A stretch of DNA of 64,000 nucleotides from DATCJY01 sp036562565. GTDB taxonomy: Bacteria; Bacteroidota; Bacteroidia; Flavobacteriales_D; Sanyastnellaceae. The stretch spans positions 1 to 64,000 of the forward strand of contig DATCJY010000087.1 in the NCBI GenBank assembly GCA_036562565.1, read 5' to 3'. A model generated the notes under the pieces. The model was not told where the DNA came from, did not search any database, and worked only from the letters and a program-made list of their open reading frames with translations. How positions within the stretch are numbered: the stretch's first letter is position 1; every line of letters begins with the position of its first letter. A program made the translations under genes and the position numbers. Below, in pieces: positions 1-8,886 of the stretch.

Positions 1-582
1 AAGTAACAATGAACCAAACGGAGTGAAGGTTGATTGCTTGATGTGCATCAGACGGTTGTTGCGTATATGCACGTCCTCTACCCTCAACATTTCATTGATT
101 TGTGTGATCACACTGCGTGTCAATACATCCGTATCCTCTAAGATTTTGGAAAAAGCCGGAGTTTCGGAAAGCTCATCATTGATGATGCTGAAGGAATTAT
201 TGATAGCATACAGCGCTATGCCGATTGACCATTTCAAATCGATCACGCGTTCGGATTGGTCAGGATAGGCCTGAGCATAAAGTTCCAAACGCTTCAATGC
301 CTTCTCAATCCTAGATCTAATGTCTTCAAGTTGTTTTACTTTTTGGAACTGACGAGTCAAGAGGAAGTCTCTCTGCACTTGCATCGATTCTGATACTTTG
401 GCATGGAGGAAGTTCAGTTCAGATTTGATCTGATACGAACGAATTATTTCCTCTTGACTCCGCTCCAATTGGAGCGCGCTCCGGTAAGCAAATGTGGATA
501 TGATCAGCAAGACACATATCGCCAAAATGAAGACAGGAGTGAAAAAGCCGGATGATATTTTCCTTTTCTGTTTTTCGACCAC
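1..582 (-). CDS. CHASE3-domain sensor protein, probably a histidine kinase, N-terminal part
   Basis: The frame is open from a GTG at 582 to the window edge, giving 194 residues, so the C-terminal part lies outside. An in-frame TAG lies just upstream and no ATG is available, so GTG is the best start. The N-terminus is basic (VVEKQKRK), followed by a membrane helix at about residues 12-30. After it comes a long helical extracytoplasmic segment containing RDFLLTRQ, the pattern typical of CHASE3 sensor domains. A second membrane segment and a kinase core would be expected beyond the window; that is inference. The gene starts 21 nt after the stop of the response regulator upstream and reads in the same direction, so the two probably form a sensor/regulator pair. 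The kinase identity is not proven because no H-box or ATPase domain is in view. Confidence 0.7.
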   Translation of the reverse strand, partial: MVEKQKRKISSGFFTPVFILAICVLLIISTFAYRSALQLERSQEEIIRSYQIKSELNFLHAKVSESMQVQRDFLLTRQFQKVKQLEDIRSRIEKALKRLELYAQAYPDQSERVIDLKWSIGIALYAINNSFSIINDELSETPAFSKILEDTDVLTRSVITQINEMLRVEDVHIRNNRLMHIKQSTFTPFGSLLL

Positions 583-603
583 TGTATCACATTTTAATAG
601 AAA

Positions 604-1050
604 CTACAATCGGAGTAAAAAATTATCGCGGTTGAGGCCAGAAGTGTGATACTGCCAATTAATGCTCAACACTTCTGATAAAACCCTTTTCAATTCTCCG
701 AAATCTGAAGGCTTGTTGATGTAGATATTGGCTCCCTGTACAAAGGTTTCCTCTATGTCCTTCTCTGAAGAAGAAGTAGAGTACATTGCAACCGAAAGAT
801 CTTTGAGATCCTTGTTTGCTCGTATTTCTCTCAAGCATTCAAGTCCTCCTTTTCGTGGCATGTTGATATCTAGGAATAATACATGAGGAAGCCGGGCCCC
901 CGGTGAAAGAAGATACTCCATGAGCTCAACACCGTCATTAACGGTTTTGACCACCGTCTTCATTTTGAGCTCTTCAAAAGCATCGCTAAAGAAGATGCGG
1001 TCATCTTCATCATCATCTGCAAGCAGCACAAAGATTGTTTCGTTTTGCAT
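604..1050 (-). CDS. Single-domain response regulator (CheY/Rcp1-like)
   Basis: This is a stand-alone receiver domain of 148 residues with no output domain. It begins with the acidic pocket LLADDDEDD. The phosphoacceptor Asp is in LFLDINMPRKGG, the switch Ser/Thr is in AMYSTSSS, and the conserved Lys is in YINKPSDF. Proteins of this size and pattern relay phosphate from a partner kinase rather than bind DNA. The open frame extends 12 codons upstream to a TTG at 1086, but that TTG lies inside a perfect Bacteroidota -7 promoter box (1084-1091). ATG 1050, directly before the receiver fold, is therefore the better start. It lies between the AraC-type regulator and the CHASE3 sensor, all on the same strand, and the downstream sensor is its likely partner. 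Confidence 0.88.
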   Translation of the reverse strand: MQNETIFVLLADDDEDDRIFFSDAFEELKMKTVVKTVNDGVELMEYLLSPGARLPHVLFLDINMPRKGGLECLREIRANKDLKDLSVAMYSTSSSEKDIEETFVQGANIYINKPSDFGELKRVLSEVLSINWQYHTSGLNRDNFLLRL

Positions 1051-1083
1051 ATAATAGTTTTTAGTAATGGTGTTTAATTCCGG

Positions 1084-1091
1084 CAAATGTA
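1084..1091 (-). promoter_or_regulatory. -7 promoter element TACATTTG for the response regulator
   Basis: On the minus strand the sequence is TACATTTG, an exact match to the Bacteroidota -7 consensus TAnnTTTG, 33 nt before ATG 1050. No clear -33 TTG was seen upstream. It overlaps the alternative TTG start of the response-regulator frame, which argues against that start. Confidence 0.45.
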
Positions 1092-1111
1092 GAGGTTGCA
1101 GTTGTTTTGCA

Positions 1112-1675
1112 TTAAATCTGTTTTTCAGATACGCTTCTTCTCATGCGTATAATTTTCTGAAAAGCTGACGGAGTGAGGCCTGTAGTCTTTTTAAACTGGC
1201 CTGAAAGGTGTGCTACACTGCTGTAATGCAGTTTGAAAGATATCTCTGTTAATGTTAATTGGTCAACCATCAGCAGCTCTTTTACGCGCTCTATTTTTTG
1301 GAGGATTATAAAGTTCTCAATGGATGAAAATGTAACTTCGGAAAAAACATTGGCCAAGTAACCATAGCTATGTCCGAGTTTTTCAGCTAGGTATATGGAT
1401 ACTTTGGATGAAGGCGGTCCATCTTCTGAATAGACCATTTCAATAATGGCATCCTTGATACGTTGTACCAAGGTGTTTTTTTGATTCTCCACAAATTCAA
1501 TTCCGTATTCCGCAAAACTTGCAGAAAGCTTGTTGTAGTCCTCAGGACTTAACTTGCGTTGCAGTGAAATCTCATTGGTGCCAATGAGTTCATATTTGAT
1601 TCCACTCTTCTTCATCAAGTCGGAGACCAACTTTTTGAAAGCCTGAGTTTGGTCAAATTTCAAATAAATCTTCAT
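1112..1675 (-). CDS. AraC-family transcriptional regulator
   Basis: The protein has 187 residues. The last 100 or so form an AraC-type double helix-turn-helix: YLAEKLGHSYGYLANVFSE is the first HTH, and LTEISFKLHYSSVAHLSGQF followed by TGLTPSAF is the second, with the usual LSRxFKKxTGxTP-like ending. The N-terminal 80 residues carry no ligand domain I can name. They resemble short alpha/beta segments seen in other small AraC proteins of this phylum. It lies upstream of the response regulator and sensor gene on the same strand with a 61 bp gap, and a minus-strand TATATTCG (1712-1719), one base off the -7 consensus, sits 36 bp before the start. A role in controlling neighbouring signalling genes is plausible but not shown. 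Confidence 0.85.
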   Translation of the reverse strand: MKIYLKFDQTQAFKKLVSDLMKKSGIKYELIGTNEISLQRKLSPEDYNKLSASFAEYGIEFVENQKNTLVQRIKDAIIEMVYSEDGPPSSKVSIYLAEKLGHSYGYLANVFSEVTFSSIENFIILQKIERVKELLMVDQLTLTEISFKLHYSSVAHLSGQFKKTTGLTPSAFQKIIRMRRSVSEKQI

Positions 1676-1741
1676 ATATAATGTTTTTAGCTCCGGTTAC
1701 GTATTTGTTGTCGAATATACTGCTCAAGTTAAAAGCCAAAA

Positions 1742-4195
1742 TTATTCCGGCAATAGTTTAATGAGATTAAAATGCTCCACTCGCTCCTTATTCATCCATT
1801 GTGGGCGGAATTGACGGTCTCTATACATAGTGGCTTGGTCATCATAATGTTTGCTCATCAGGTGACCGCTGTTGCCGCTAGGTGTTATATTCAAGGTGCT
1901 GTCCACATGGGCAAAATCAACAATAATACGCATTTGAGAACCATGAATGATATTATATGTGCCGGTCCCATTTAATTTGAATCCGCTTTGCATCACGGTT
2001 TCATTGCCGCCATATACCGGCTTGGCTGCAATCGTAAACAATTTTCCAAGAACAGGAACCACACTTAGTGGATGCCTTAATTCTAGAGTGCAGGCATTCT
2101 TCCATTGCCAATTTTGGATGTTCTTGCCAAATTGGTTTTCCAATTCATTTACACTCACTTTGAATGCTTGCACGATGATTTCCTCGCGTGTTTCTTTACT
2201 AGGCGTGTTTACATTATCCCACCATTTAGATTGATTTTGGCGATATAAATGTGTATGTGTGCGTTGCACTAGATGTGTCTGCAAGAGCAGATGAAAGAGC
2301 TCCTCTCCTATTTCATCCTCTACAGTCAATCGCAGGTAGTGATAGAGTATTTTGTTGAAGAGGGTGGGCTGAGCTAAATGCGGGGCATATTCGCCATTCC
2401 AATTAAAAAGGTCATGATAAGGTACATAACGCTCTTCATTCAATACACCGGATTTGATGAGGTCATCGTGCCAAAGGGACATCAATGATGCATCGGCTTT
2501 ATTGGTATAATCATTCATCAGTTGCTGAATGGATTCAGAATCCCAGTCATTGCGTGTTTCTAGCACTTCGCGTATGCGGTCCGCGCGATATTGTGGTTTG
2601 TAATATCCTGGATACCAAAGTAATTGCAATGAGTCGTCTCCTCCCACCTTGAGGGCTTGTGGCCAATCGTTTGCACTGTAGATGTAGTTCCATTCAGGAT
2701 TGATACACTTCGGGTTAACACTGAAATCATAGAATCCCAATGGATAGGTTGAAGAAGTAGTTCCATCTAAAATCGTAAATGAATTGATCTCAGTAGGACG
2801 TTTAATCAATGAAGCACATCCCCACCAAGCGATATTTCCTAGTTTATCGCCATAGTTTACGTTGAGGCCGGGAGCATGAATATCCGGCAGATGAGATGCG
2901 AATGTTTTCAGATCATTTGCATTGTTCAAGCCGTAGAAAGCATTCATGGTGCGATTCACCTTCTTGGTGTAGGTCCAATACATACTGATGGGAACGTCAG
3001 AATTCATCCCTTCAAATACTTCATTTATGATGGGGCCATGAATGGTATGAATTACTTGGATGGTGGTATCGGCTTCACCTTTGATTTTAATGGTGTGTTG
3101 CTTCACTTCAGCTTGCATATATTCTCCATCGTACAAGAAAAGAAGCGGATTATCGGCAGAACGTTTTTCGTAATAAAAATCCATATCATCGTTGAGCAAC
3201 ATGGTAAGCCCCCAGCTCAAATCTCTGTTGCGCCCTACCAATGCAAATGGAATGCCGGCCATAAAATGCCCATACATCTCAAAGTTCGGACATGATAAGT
3301 GCGCTTCATACCATGTTTGCGGTAGCGTATATCCAATATGTGTGTCATTGCAGAAAAGCACTTCTCCACTCTTGGTTTTTTGACCATTCAATACCCAAGC
3401 ATTGCTGCCGTCCAGAGGAGCCATGGGAAGCATTGATTCTATCTCCTGAGTGATTTTTGCCAGCTCGGTAGATACTTGGGCATATTTTAATCGCATAGAT
3501 GCATCCTCTTCCTTTTGGGCGATGGTATATTCATTCGTGCGGATATAGGATTCCGTGGAGTCATGCCACAATGCGATATCGCGCAGATAGTCTTCTCCAA
3601 GATTGCGATAGATGAAATCCACGATGGGCTCACTGCGCTGTGCTTGTGAAAAACTGAAAGACATGGCTCCGGTGATATAAAACATGTCTTCCAAAGTGAA
3701 AGGACGTTTTTCAATTCCGATAAGAGCAAATTCAGGAGGAGTTTTTCCGTGTTCTATAAAGAGGTTCACTCCTTTGAGATAAGCCATCAAGTCATTGTAC
3801 ATGGGGCTGCCTTTTTGACTTTCAACAAACTCCGCTGATGCTTGTGCATACTCCACCAATCCAAGTGTTTTGAAGAGCATATCCGTTTTAAGGGCTTTTC
3901 GTCCGATAATTTCCGAAAGTGTGCCGCTTCCAACCCTGCGCATCATTTCCATCTGGAATAAGCGGTCTTGGGCATGGATATATCCAAAGGCTGTATAAAG
4001 GTCTTGTTTGTTTTGAGCATATAGGTGCGGTATTCCGTATTCATCGAAGTAAACATCAACAGGCTCCGCGAGATGAGCCAACTCCAATTGACCACTGTAA
4101 TCAGGAGCCGAGCTTTTCAACCAGAAATATCCGGCCACAATGAGAAGCAACACCACCACAATCAAGGAAACTAAAATGCGTTTTATCCACTTCAT
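1742..4195 (-). CDS. Penicillin-acylase family Ntn hydrolase, membrane-anchored
   Basis: This 817-residue protein belongs to the penicillin/acyl-homoserine-lactone acylase family. The N-terminus (MKWIKRILVSL) gives a signal anchor at about residues 4-27, which fixes the start at ATG 4195; the frame runs 43 codons further upstream but without any family features. The pro-alpha part contains VDVYFDEYGIPHLYA and GYIHAQDRLFQMEMMRR, both typical of the family. The mature beta subunit should start at Ser264 in DGSNAW, the autocatalytic cleavage site and nucleophile. Further family marks are NDTHIGY and the downstream LNGTGTYNI and SGNSGH motifs. It would act on amide bonds of small acylated compounds in the periplasm; the substrate cannot be read from sequence. 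A 16-bp palindrome covers its start codon. Confidence 0.9.
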   Translation of the reverse strand: MKWIKRILVSLIVVVLLLIVAGYFWLKSSAPDYSGQLELAHLAEPVDVYFDEYGIPHLYAQNKQDLYTAFGYIHAQDRLFQMEMMRRVGSGTLSEIIGRKALKTDMLFKTLGLVEYAQASAEFVESQKGSPMYNDLMAYLKGVNLFIEHGKTPPEFALIGIEKRPFTLEDMFYITGAMSFSFSQAQRSEPIVDFIYRNLGEDYLRDIALWHDSTESYIRTNEYTIAQKEEDASMRLKYAQVSTELAKITQEIESMLPMAPLDGSNAWVLNGQKTKSGEVLFCNDTHIGYTLPQTWYEAHLSCPNFEMYGHFMAGIPFALVGRNRDLSWGLTMLLNDDMDFYYEKRSADNPLLFLYDGEYMQAEVKQHTIKIKGEADTTIQVIHTIHGPIINEVFEGMNSDVPISMYWTYTKKVNRTMNAFYGLNNANDLKTFASHLPDIHAPGLNVNYGDKLGNIAWWGCASLIKRPTEINSFTILDGTTSSTYPLGFYDFSVNPKCINPEWNYIYSANDWPQALKVGGDDSLQLLWYPGYYKPQYRADRIREVLETRNDWDSESIQQLMNDYTNKADASLMSLWHDDLIKSGVLNEERYVPYHDLFNWNGEYAPHLAQPTLFNKILYHYLRLTVEDEIGEELFHLLLQTHLVQRTHTHLYRQNQSKWWDNVNTPSKETREEIIVQAFKVSVNELENQFGKNIQNWQWKNACTLELRHPLSVVPVLGKLFTIAAKPVYGGNETVMQSGFKLNGTGTYNIIHGSQMRIIVDFAHVDSTLNITPSGNSGHLMSKHYDDQATMYRDRQFRPQWMNKERVEHFNLIKLLPE

Positions 4196-4208
4196 ATTCG
4201 CGAATATG
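4193..4208. repeat. 16-bp perfect palindrome across the acylase start codon
   Basis: The sequence CATATTCGCGAATATG is a perfect palindrome. Its first three bases are the complement of the acylase start codon. Position and symmetry would suit an operator for a dimeric repressor, but no regulator is assigned to it. Confidence 0.4.
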
Positions 4209-4345
4209 CTAAAATGTTCCGGTATCTGAATTGAACTTTGGCATATGAGAATCAATGATGTATGCTCATACAGGGGTAATATGTTGGCGGTCAGCGCTAT
4301 ATGTTGATAACAGGATGCTAACACCCCTCAACTGCTTGGAGTACT

Positions 4346-4353
4346 TATCTTTG
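4346..4353 (+). promoter_or_regulatory. -7 promoter element TATCTTTG for the SF2 helicase gene
   Basis: Exact match to TAnnTTTG, 35 nt before the helicase ATG at 4389. The -33 region has no clear TTG at the usual distance. Confidence 0.5.
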
Positions 4354-4388
4354 CACGATTTTTTTTTGGTAACTAGAAACAATACAAC

Positions 4389-5903
4389 ATGACTCTCGAA
4401 CCATTTGATTTAGAAGTTAAAGAAGGTAAGAAGCTCTATGACTACCAGTCCAAGTCATTGGAGCTGATTTTCGAACGGCTGAGAGAGCGCCCCAAAGGAC
4501 ACAACATCTGTTTCCAGTTGCCCACCGGGGGTGGAAAGACGGTCATCTTTGCTGAGATAGCCAAGCGCTACATCAGAGAGACCAAGAAAAAAGTTCTCAT
4601 TCTTACTCACCGTATCGAATTGCTTAGTCAGACTTCTCGTCAATTGAACGAGATTGGTGTGAGAAATAAAATCATCGTGAGCAAGGTAAAAGAATTGCCG
4701 GATGAGGAACAATACAGCTGTTTTGTTGCAATGGTGGAAACTTTAAACAACCGCCTGCGCGATGATAAAATGGATTTCGAAAACCTTGGATTGGTCATTG
4801 TGGACGAGGCGCATTACAACTCGTTCCGCAAGTTGTTCAAATGGTTTGAAAACCAAACCATCCTTGGTGTTACTGCGACTCCTCTATCCAGTAATGTAGA
4901 TTTGCCTTTGCACGAAAATTACCAGGAGTTGATTGTTGGAGAAAGCATTGCCAGCCTCATTGAAAAAGGTTTTTTGAGCAAGGCCACAACTTACAGTTAT
5001 GATGTAAGTCTCCATTCGTTAAAGGTTGGTATCAATGGTGATTACACCGTGAGTAGTTCAGAGAAACTGTATGGAAATTATTTCATGCAGGAAAAACTAC
5101 TCTACGCTTATGAGCAAAAGGCCAAGAATACCAAAACGCTCATCTTCAACAACGGTATCAATACCAGTAAACAAGTGGAGCAAATGTTCCGAGATGCCGG
5201 CTACGATATTCGTCACTTGGACAACACCCACAGCGAGCAAGAGCGCAGGGATATTTTGGAATGGTTTAGGACAAAACCAAATGCCATATTAACCTCTGTA
5301 TCAATCTTAACCACCGGTTTTGATGAACCAACAGTTGAAACCATCATCCTTAACAGGGCCACCAAATCATTGACCCTCTATCACCAAATGATTGGTAGAG
5401 GTTCACGTGTGATACCGGGTAAGAATACCTTTACCGTGATTGATTTGGGTAATAATGCACGCAGGTTTGGACTTTGGGAATCGTATGTCGACTGGCATGA
5501 CATATTTAAAAATCCAAATGCCTACATAGAGAGCATTATCAGTGATGAGCGCATGGAGCGTGAAATGGTGTATGAAATGCCTTCTGAGGTGCGCGAGTTG
5601 TTCAAGAACTCAGCGGTGATTGACTTTGATATCCGAGAGGAGTATTCAAAGCTGATGAAAGCCGGCAAAAAGACCAAGGAGGTATTGGAAAAATCCATTC
5701 AACAGCACGCTACCATCATCAAGGAGAATGCTACGGATTTTGAATCAGCAATGGAATTGGTGAAAATGCTGGAACCGGATATAAAGAGCCGATTGAAGCA
5801 TTATAGCTATTGCATTAGTCGTAGTACGGAAAACTATGTGCAGTGGATGAAGGATGAGTACACCCGTAAGCTCCAACATCTTTTGCGTGAGCACTATACC
5901 TGA
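4389..5903 (+). CDS. DEAD/DEAH-box superfamily 2 helicase (RadD/YejH-like)
   Basis: The protein has 504 residues and all SF2 helicase motifs in order: LPTGGGKT (Walker A, about residue 45), VLILTHRIELL (Ia), VIVDEAHYN (DEAH box), GVTATPLS (III), KTLIFNNGINTSKQV (IV), SILTTGFDEP (V) and YHQMIGRGSR (VI). The layout, with one ResIII-type N-terminal ATPase lobe and one helicase C lobe and no nuclease domain, is like the RadD/YejH DNA-repair helicases. That assignment rests on overall resemblance. The last 110 residues are helical and unassigned. It stands alone with its own promoter, divergent from the acylase gene and 332 bp before clpC. A role in DNA repair or recombination is likely; the exact substrate is unknown. 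Confidence 0.8.
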   Translation: MTLEPFDLEVKEGKKLYDYQSKSLELIFERLRERPKGHNICFQLPTGGGKTVIFAEIAKRYIRETKKKVLILTHRIELLSQTSRQLNEIGVRNKIIVSKVKELPDEEQYSCFVAMVETLNNRLRDDKMDFENLGLVIVDEAHYNSFRKLFKWFENQTILGVTATPLSSNVDLPLHENYQELIVGESIASLIEKGFLSKATTYSYDVSLHSLKVGINGDYTVSSSEKLYGNYFMQEKLLYAYEQKAKNTKTLIFNNGINTSKQVEQMFRDAGYDIRHLDNTHSEQERRDILEWFRTKPNAILTSVSILTTGFDEPTVETIILNRATKSLTLYHQMIGRGSRVIPGKNTFTVIDLGNNARRFGLWESYVDWHDIFKNPNAYIESIISDERMEREMVYEMPSEVRELFKNSAVIDFDIREEYSKLMKAGKKTKEVLEKSIQQHATIIKENATDFESAMELVKMLEPDIKSRLKHYSYCISRSTENYVQWMKDEYTRKLQHLLREHYT

Positions 5904-6235
5904 TTGTATTTCAGGAGTTCTCCGGGCTTATCATACCCTGACAAGTTGAACATTCGGCTGTTCTTTTTACGCCTTTTTAGCGTTATATCCGTCATTTTTA
6001 CGTCCTCATGGATGATGGCTCATTTTTTGACTTTTTTCAGCAACCGTTTTGCGAAGTGTATCCGAAGTCATTGAGGGCGAATGGTCTTTTGAGTGGAGAA
6101 TCTCTGCTGTTGATTGTTGAAAACAAAAGCCAAAATAGTATCAAGGGTATAGCGACACAGATACATTTGCTTTGAACGGAAAAACAAATTTCAAGTACCG
6201 TTTAAATAGATTAACTAAATAAAAAGAACGAGCAT
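5904..6235 (+). other. Intergenic region upstream of clpC
   Basis: This 332 bp stretch separates the helicase from clpC. It holds the clpC -7 element (6162-6169) and a weak inverted repeat with arms GAAC and GTTC (about 5950-5966). No convincing terminator follows the helicase. A 55-codon open frame at 6008-6175 runs over the promoter and is not considered a gene. Confidence 0.5.
6162..6169 (+). promoter_or_regulatory. -7 promoter element TACATTTG for clpC
   Basis: Exact TAnnTTTG match 66 nt before the clpC start, which predicts a 5' untranslated region of about 60 nt. No CIRCE or CtsR-type operator was recognised. Confidence 0.5.
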
Positions 6236-8821
6236 ATGAGTATGGAAGCCAAATTCTCAGCGCAAGTGAAAGATGTCATCCAATATAGTCGTGAAGAGGC
6301 GCTCCGTCTTGGTCATAACTATGTAGGAGTAGAACATCTTTTGCTCGGGTTGTTAAGGGAGGGCGAAAGTCTTGCCGTAAAAATTTTGATGTCTCTTGGT
6401 GTAGATACTGCAGCCTTGCGCAAAACAGTTGAGAGCTCCATCAAGTCCGTAAATCAGGTAAATATATCTTCCAGCACTGCCGGTTCACTTCCGCTGGTGA
6501 AGCAGGCTGAAAGAATCCTTAAGATCATTTATCTGGAAGCGAAAACATTCAAATCCTCTACCATAGAAACTGAGCACTTGTTGCTTTCTATTCTGAAGGA
6601 TATGGACAACGTTGCTACCAAAGCTTTGCATAAACACGGTGTGGATTACCAAGCCGTGCGCGAAGAATTGGAAAACGTAACAGGATATATCAAAGAGGAA
6701 GATTTGCCGAGAGCAGAGATGTCATCAGCCGATGATGATGATGACGATCGCTCGTTTGCTTCAAGTCCCAAAAAGCCGGGTGACAGCAAGAGTAAAACTC
6801 CTGTACTCGATAACTTTGGCCGTGACCTTACACGCATGGCAGAAGAAGGTAAGCTTGACCCAATCGTAGGTCGTGAAGCAGAGATTGAACGCGTATCTCA
6901 AATCCTATCACGCAGAAAGAAAAACAACCCGATTTTGATTGGTGAGCCTGGAGTGGGTAAATCAGCTATTGCTGAAGGTCTTGCTCTGCGCATCATTCAG
7001 AAGAAGGTCTCTCGCGTGTTGTTCAACAAGCGCATCGTTACGCTCGATATCGCTTCACTCGTGGCCGGCACAAAATACCGCGGTCAATTTGAAGAACGTA
7101 TGAAAGCCGTCATGAACGAGCTTGAAAAATCTCCGGATGTCATCCTCTTCATTGATGAGATTCATACCATCGTTGGTGCTGGTGGTGCAAGCGGTTCGCT
7201 TGATGCAAGCAATATGTTCAAGCCAGCTCTTGCACGTGGCGAAATCCAATGCATCGGTGCTACTACTTTGGACGAGTATCGCCAATACATTGAGAAGGAT
7301 GGTGCTTTGGAACGCAGATTCCAAAAAGTGATGGTAGAGCCAACCAGCATTGACGAAACCATTCAGATCCTCAACAATATCAAAGACAAGTATGAAGAGC
7401 ACCACAGTGTGACCTATACCCCGGAAGCTATTGAGGCTTGTGTGAGATTGACAGCGCGTTATATCACAGACCGCCATCTTCCGGATAAAGCTATTGATGC
7501 ACTGGATGAAGTAGGCTCACGCGTGCACCTCACCAACATCAATGTTCCGAAGGAAATCATTGATATCGAGAAGAGCATCGAAGAGGTAAAAGAAGACAAG
7601 AACAAAGTTGTTCGCAGTCAGAAATATGAAGAGGCCGCAAAGCTTCGTGATAAAGAGCGCCAACTTCAGGAGAAACTCGAAGCCGCTAAGAAACGCTGGG
7701 AAGAAGAAACCAAAACACATCGTGTAACGGTAACCGAATCGCATGTGGAAGAAGTAGTGGCAATGATGACCGGTATTCCTGTAATGCGTGTTGCTGAGAA
7801 AGAAAGCGGCCGCCTTGCGCGTATGGATGCCGAACTTGAAGGTAAAGTAATTGGCCAAGATGAAGCGATTAAGAAAGTGGTTCGTGCCATCAAGCGCAAC
7901 CGTGCAGGACTCAAAGATCCAAACCGTCCGATTGGTTCATTTATCTTCCTTGGTCCTACCGGTGTAGGTAAAACACAGCTCGCTAAAGAGTTGGCGAAAT
8001 ACCTCTTTGATACCGAGGATGCACTCATCCGTATTGATATGAGCGAGTACATGGAGAAATTTGCTGTATCTCGCCTTATCGGTGCGCCTCCGGGATACAT
8101 CGGATACGAAGAAGGTGGACAGCTCACTGAAAAAGTTCGCAGACGTCCCTACTCTATCGTATTGCTGGATGAGATTGAAAAAGCTCACCCCGATGTATTC
8201 AACTTGTTGTTGCAAGCATTGGATGATGGTCAGATGACCGATAGTCTTGGAAGAAAAATCGACTTCAAGAATACCATTATCATCATGACAAGTAACATCG
8301 GTGCGCGTCAGTTGCAAGACTTCGGCACAGGTGTTGGCTTCGGTACAGGTGCTAAGCTTTCTCAACAAGAGCAAGAGCGCAAGAGCGTTATCGAGAATGC
8401 ATTGCGCAAGGCATTTGCTCCTGAATTCCTGAACCGTATTGATGACTTGATTATCTTCAATGCACTCAAGAAGGAAGACATCCATTTGATTATCGATATC
8501 GAATTGAAGAAGCTCTTCGGTCGTGTTACGGACCTTGGGTATCAAATCCGACTCACTGATGAAGCGAAAGACTTCATTGCTGAAAAAGGATACGATGAGA
8601 AGTTTGGTGCTCGTCCGTTGCGCAGAGCTATCCAAAAATATTTGGAAGATCCTATTGCTGAAGAAATCATCAATGCCAGCCTCAAAGCAGGCGATACATT
8701 GATTGTAGATTATGATGCAGAAGGTGAAAAAATCACCATGAAGGTGGAAAAACCGAAAACTCCAAAGGAATCCAAATCCAAAGAGTCTAAGGGTGATACA
8801 GAAGCACCTGCTGAGAATTAA
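6236..8821 (+). CDS. clpC: ATP-dependent Clp protease ATP-binding subunit ClpC
   Basis: This 861-residue AAA+ unfoldase feeds substrates to ClpP in the cytoplasm. Two Clp-N repeats occupy residues 1-150, with GHNYVGVEHLLLGLL typical of the family. A short poly-Asp linker (166-171) leads into AAA1, with Walker A GEPGVGKS (236-243), Walker B ILFIDEIH (303-310) and the GATTLDEYRQY sensor region. A UVR motif at about 455-490 in the middle domain marks ClpC rather than ClpB. AAA2 carries GPTGVGKT (573-580) and VLLDEIEKAHPDVF. The GVGFGTG loop near residue 685 matches the ClpP-docking tripeptide. The tail after residue 840 is a Lys/Glu/Ser-rich extension. Two in-frame ATGs (6236, 6242) are possible starts. 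A bidirectional terminator follows. Confidence 0.97.
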   Translation: MSMEAKFSAQVKDVIQYSREEALRLGHNYVGVEHLLLGLLREGESLAVKILMSLGVDTAALRKTVESSIKSVNQVNISSSTAGSLPLVKQAERILKIIYLEAKTFKSSTIETEHLLLSILKDMDNVATKALHKHGVDYQAVREELENVTGYIKEEDLPRAEMSSADDDDDDRSFASSPKKPGDSKSKTPVLDNFGRDLTRMAEEGKLDPIVGREAEIERVSQILSRRKKNNPILIGEPGVGKSAIAEGLALRIIQKKVSRVLFNKRIVTLDIASLVAGTKYRGQFEERMKAVMNELEKSPDVILFIDEIHTIVGAGGASGSLDASNMFKPALARGEIQCIGATTLDEYRQYIEKDGALERRFQKVMVEPTSIDETIQILNNIKDKYEEHHSVTYTPEAIEACVRLTARYITDRHLPDKAIDALDEVGSRVHLTNINVPKEIIDIEKSIEEVKEDKNKVVRSQKYEEAAKLRDKERQLQEKLEAAKKRWEEETKTHRVTVTESHVEEVVAMMTGIPVMRVAEKESGRLARMDAELEGKVIGQDEAIKKVVRAIKRNRAGLKDPNRPIGSFIFLGPTGVGKTQLAKELAKYLFDTEDALIRIDMSEYMEKFAVSRLIGAPPGYIGYEEGGQLTEKVRRRPYSIVLLDEIEKAHPDVFNLLLQALDDGQMTDSLGRKIDFKNTIIIMTSNIGARQLQDFGTGVGFGTGAKLSQQEQERKSVIENALRKAFAPEFLNRIDDLIIFNALKKEDIHLIIDIELKKLFGRVTDLGYQIRLTDEAKDFIAEKGYDEKFGARPLRRAIQKYLEDPIAEEIINASLKAGDTLIVDYDAEGEKITMKVEKPKTPKESKSKESKGDTEAPAEN

Positions 8822-8841
8822 TCATACTGATTTATGAAATT

Positions 8842-8869
8842 AAAAAAGGCTGCATTTCGCAGCCTTTTT
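8842..8869. terminator. Bidirectional intrinsic terminator between clpC and folD
   Basis: Stem GGCTGC (8848-8853) pairs with GCAGCC (8859-8864) around the loop ATTTC. It is flanked by six A on the left and five T on the right, so it can stop transcription from both the plus-strand clpC and the minus-strand folD. Confidence 0.9.
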
Positions 8870-8886
8870 GATTGAATATGGAGTGT

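Noticed and set aside
6008..6175. 55-codon plus-strand frame before clpC
   Set aside because: It runs through the clpC -7 box, has no start context and no recognisable sequence; likely chance.
7937..8635. Long minus-strand open frame (232 codons) opposite clpC
   Set aside because: It lies fully inside clpC on the other strand, shows no domain and has the composition expected of an antisense shadow.
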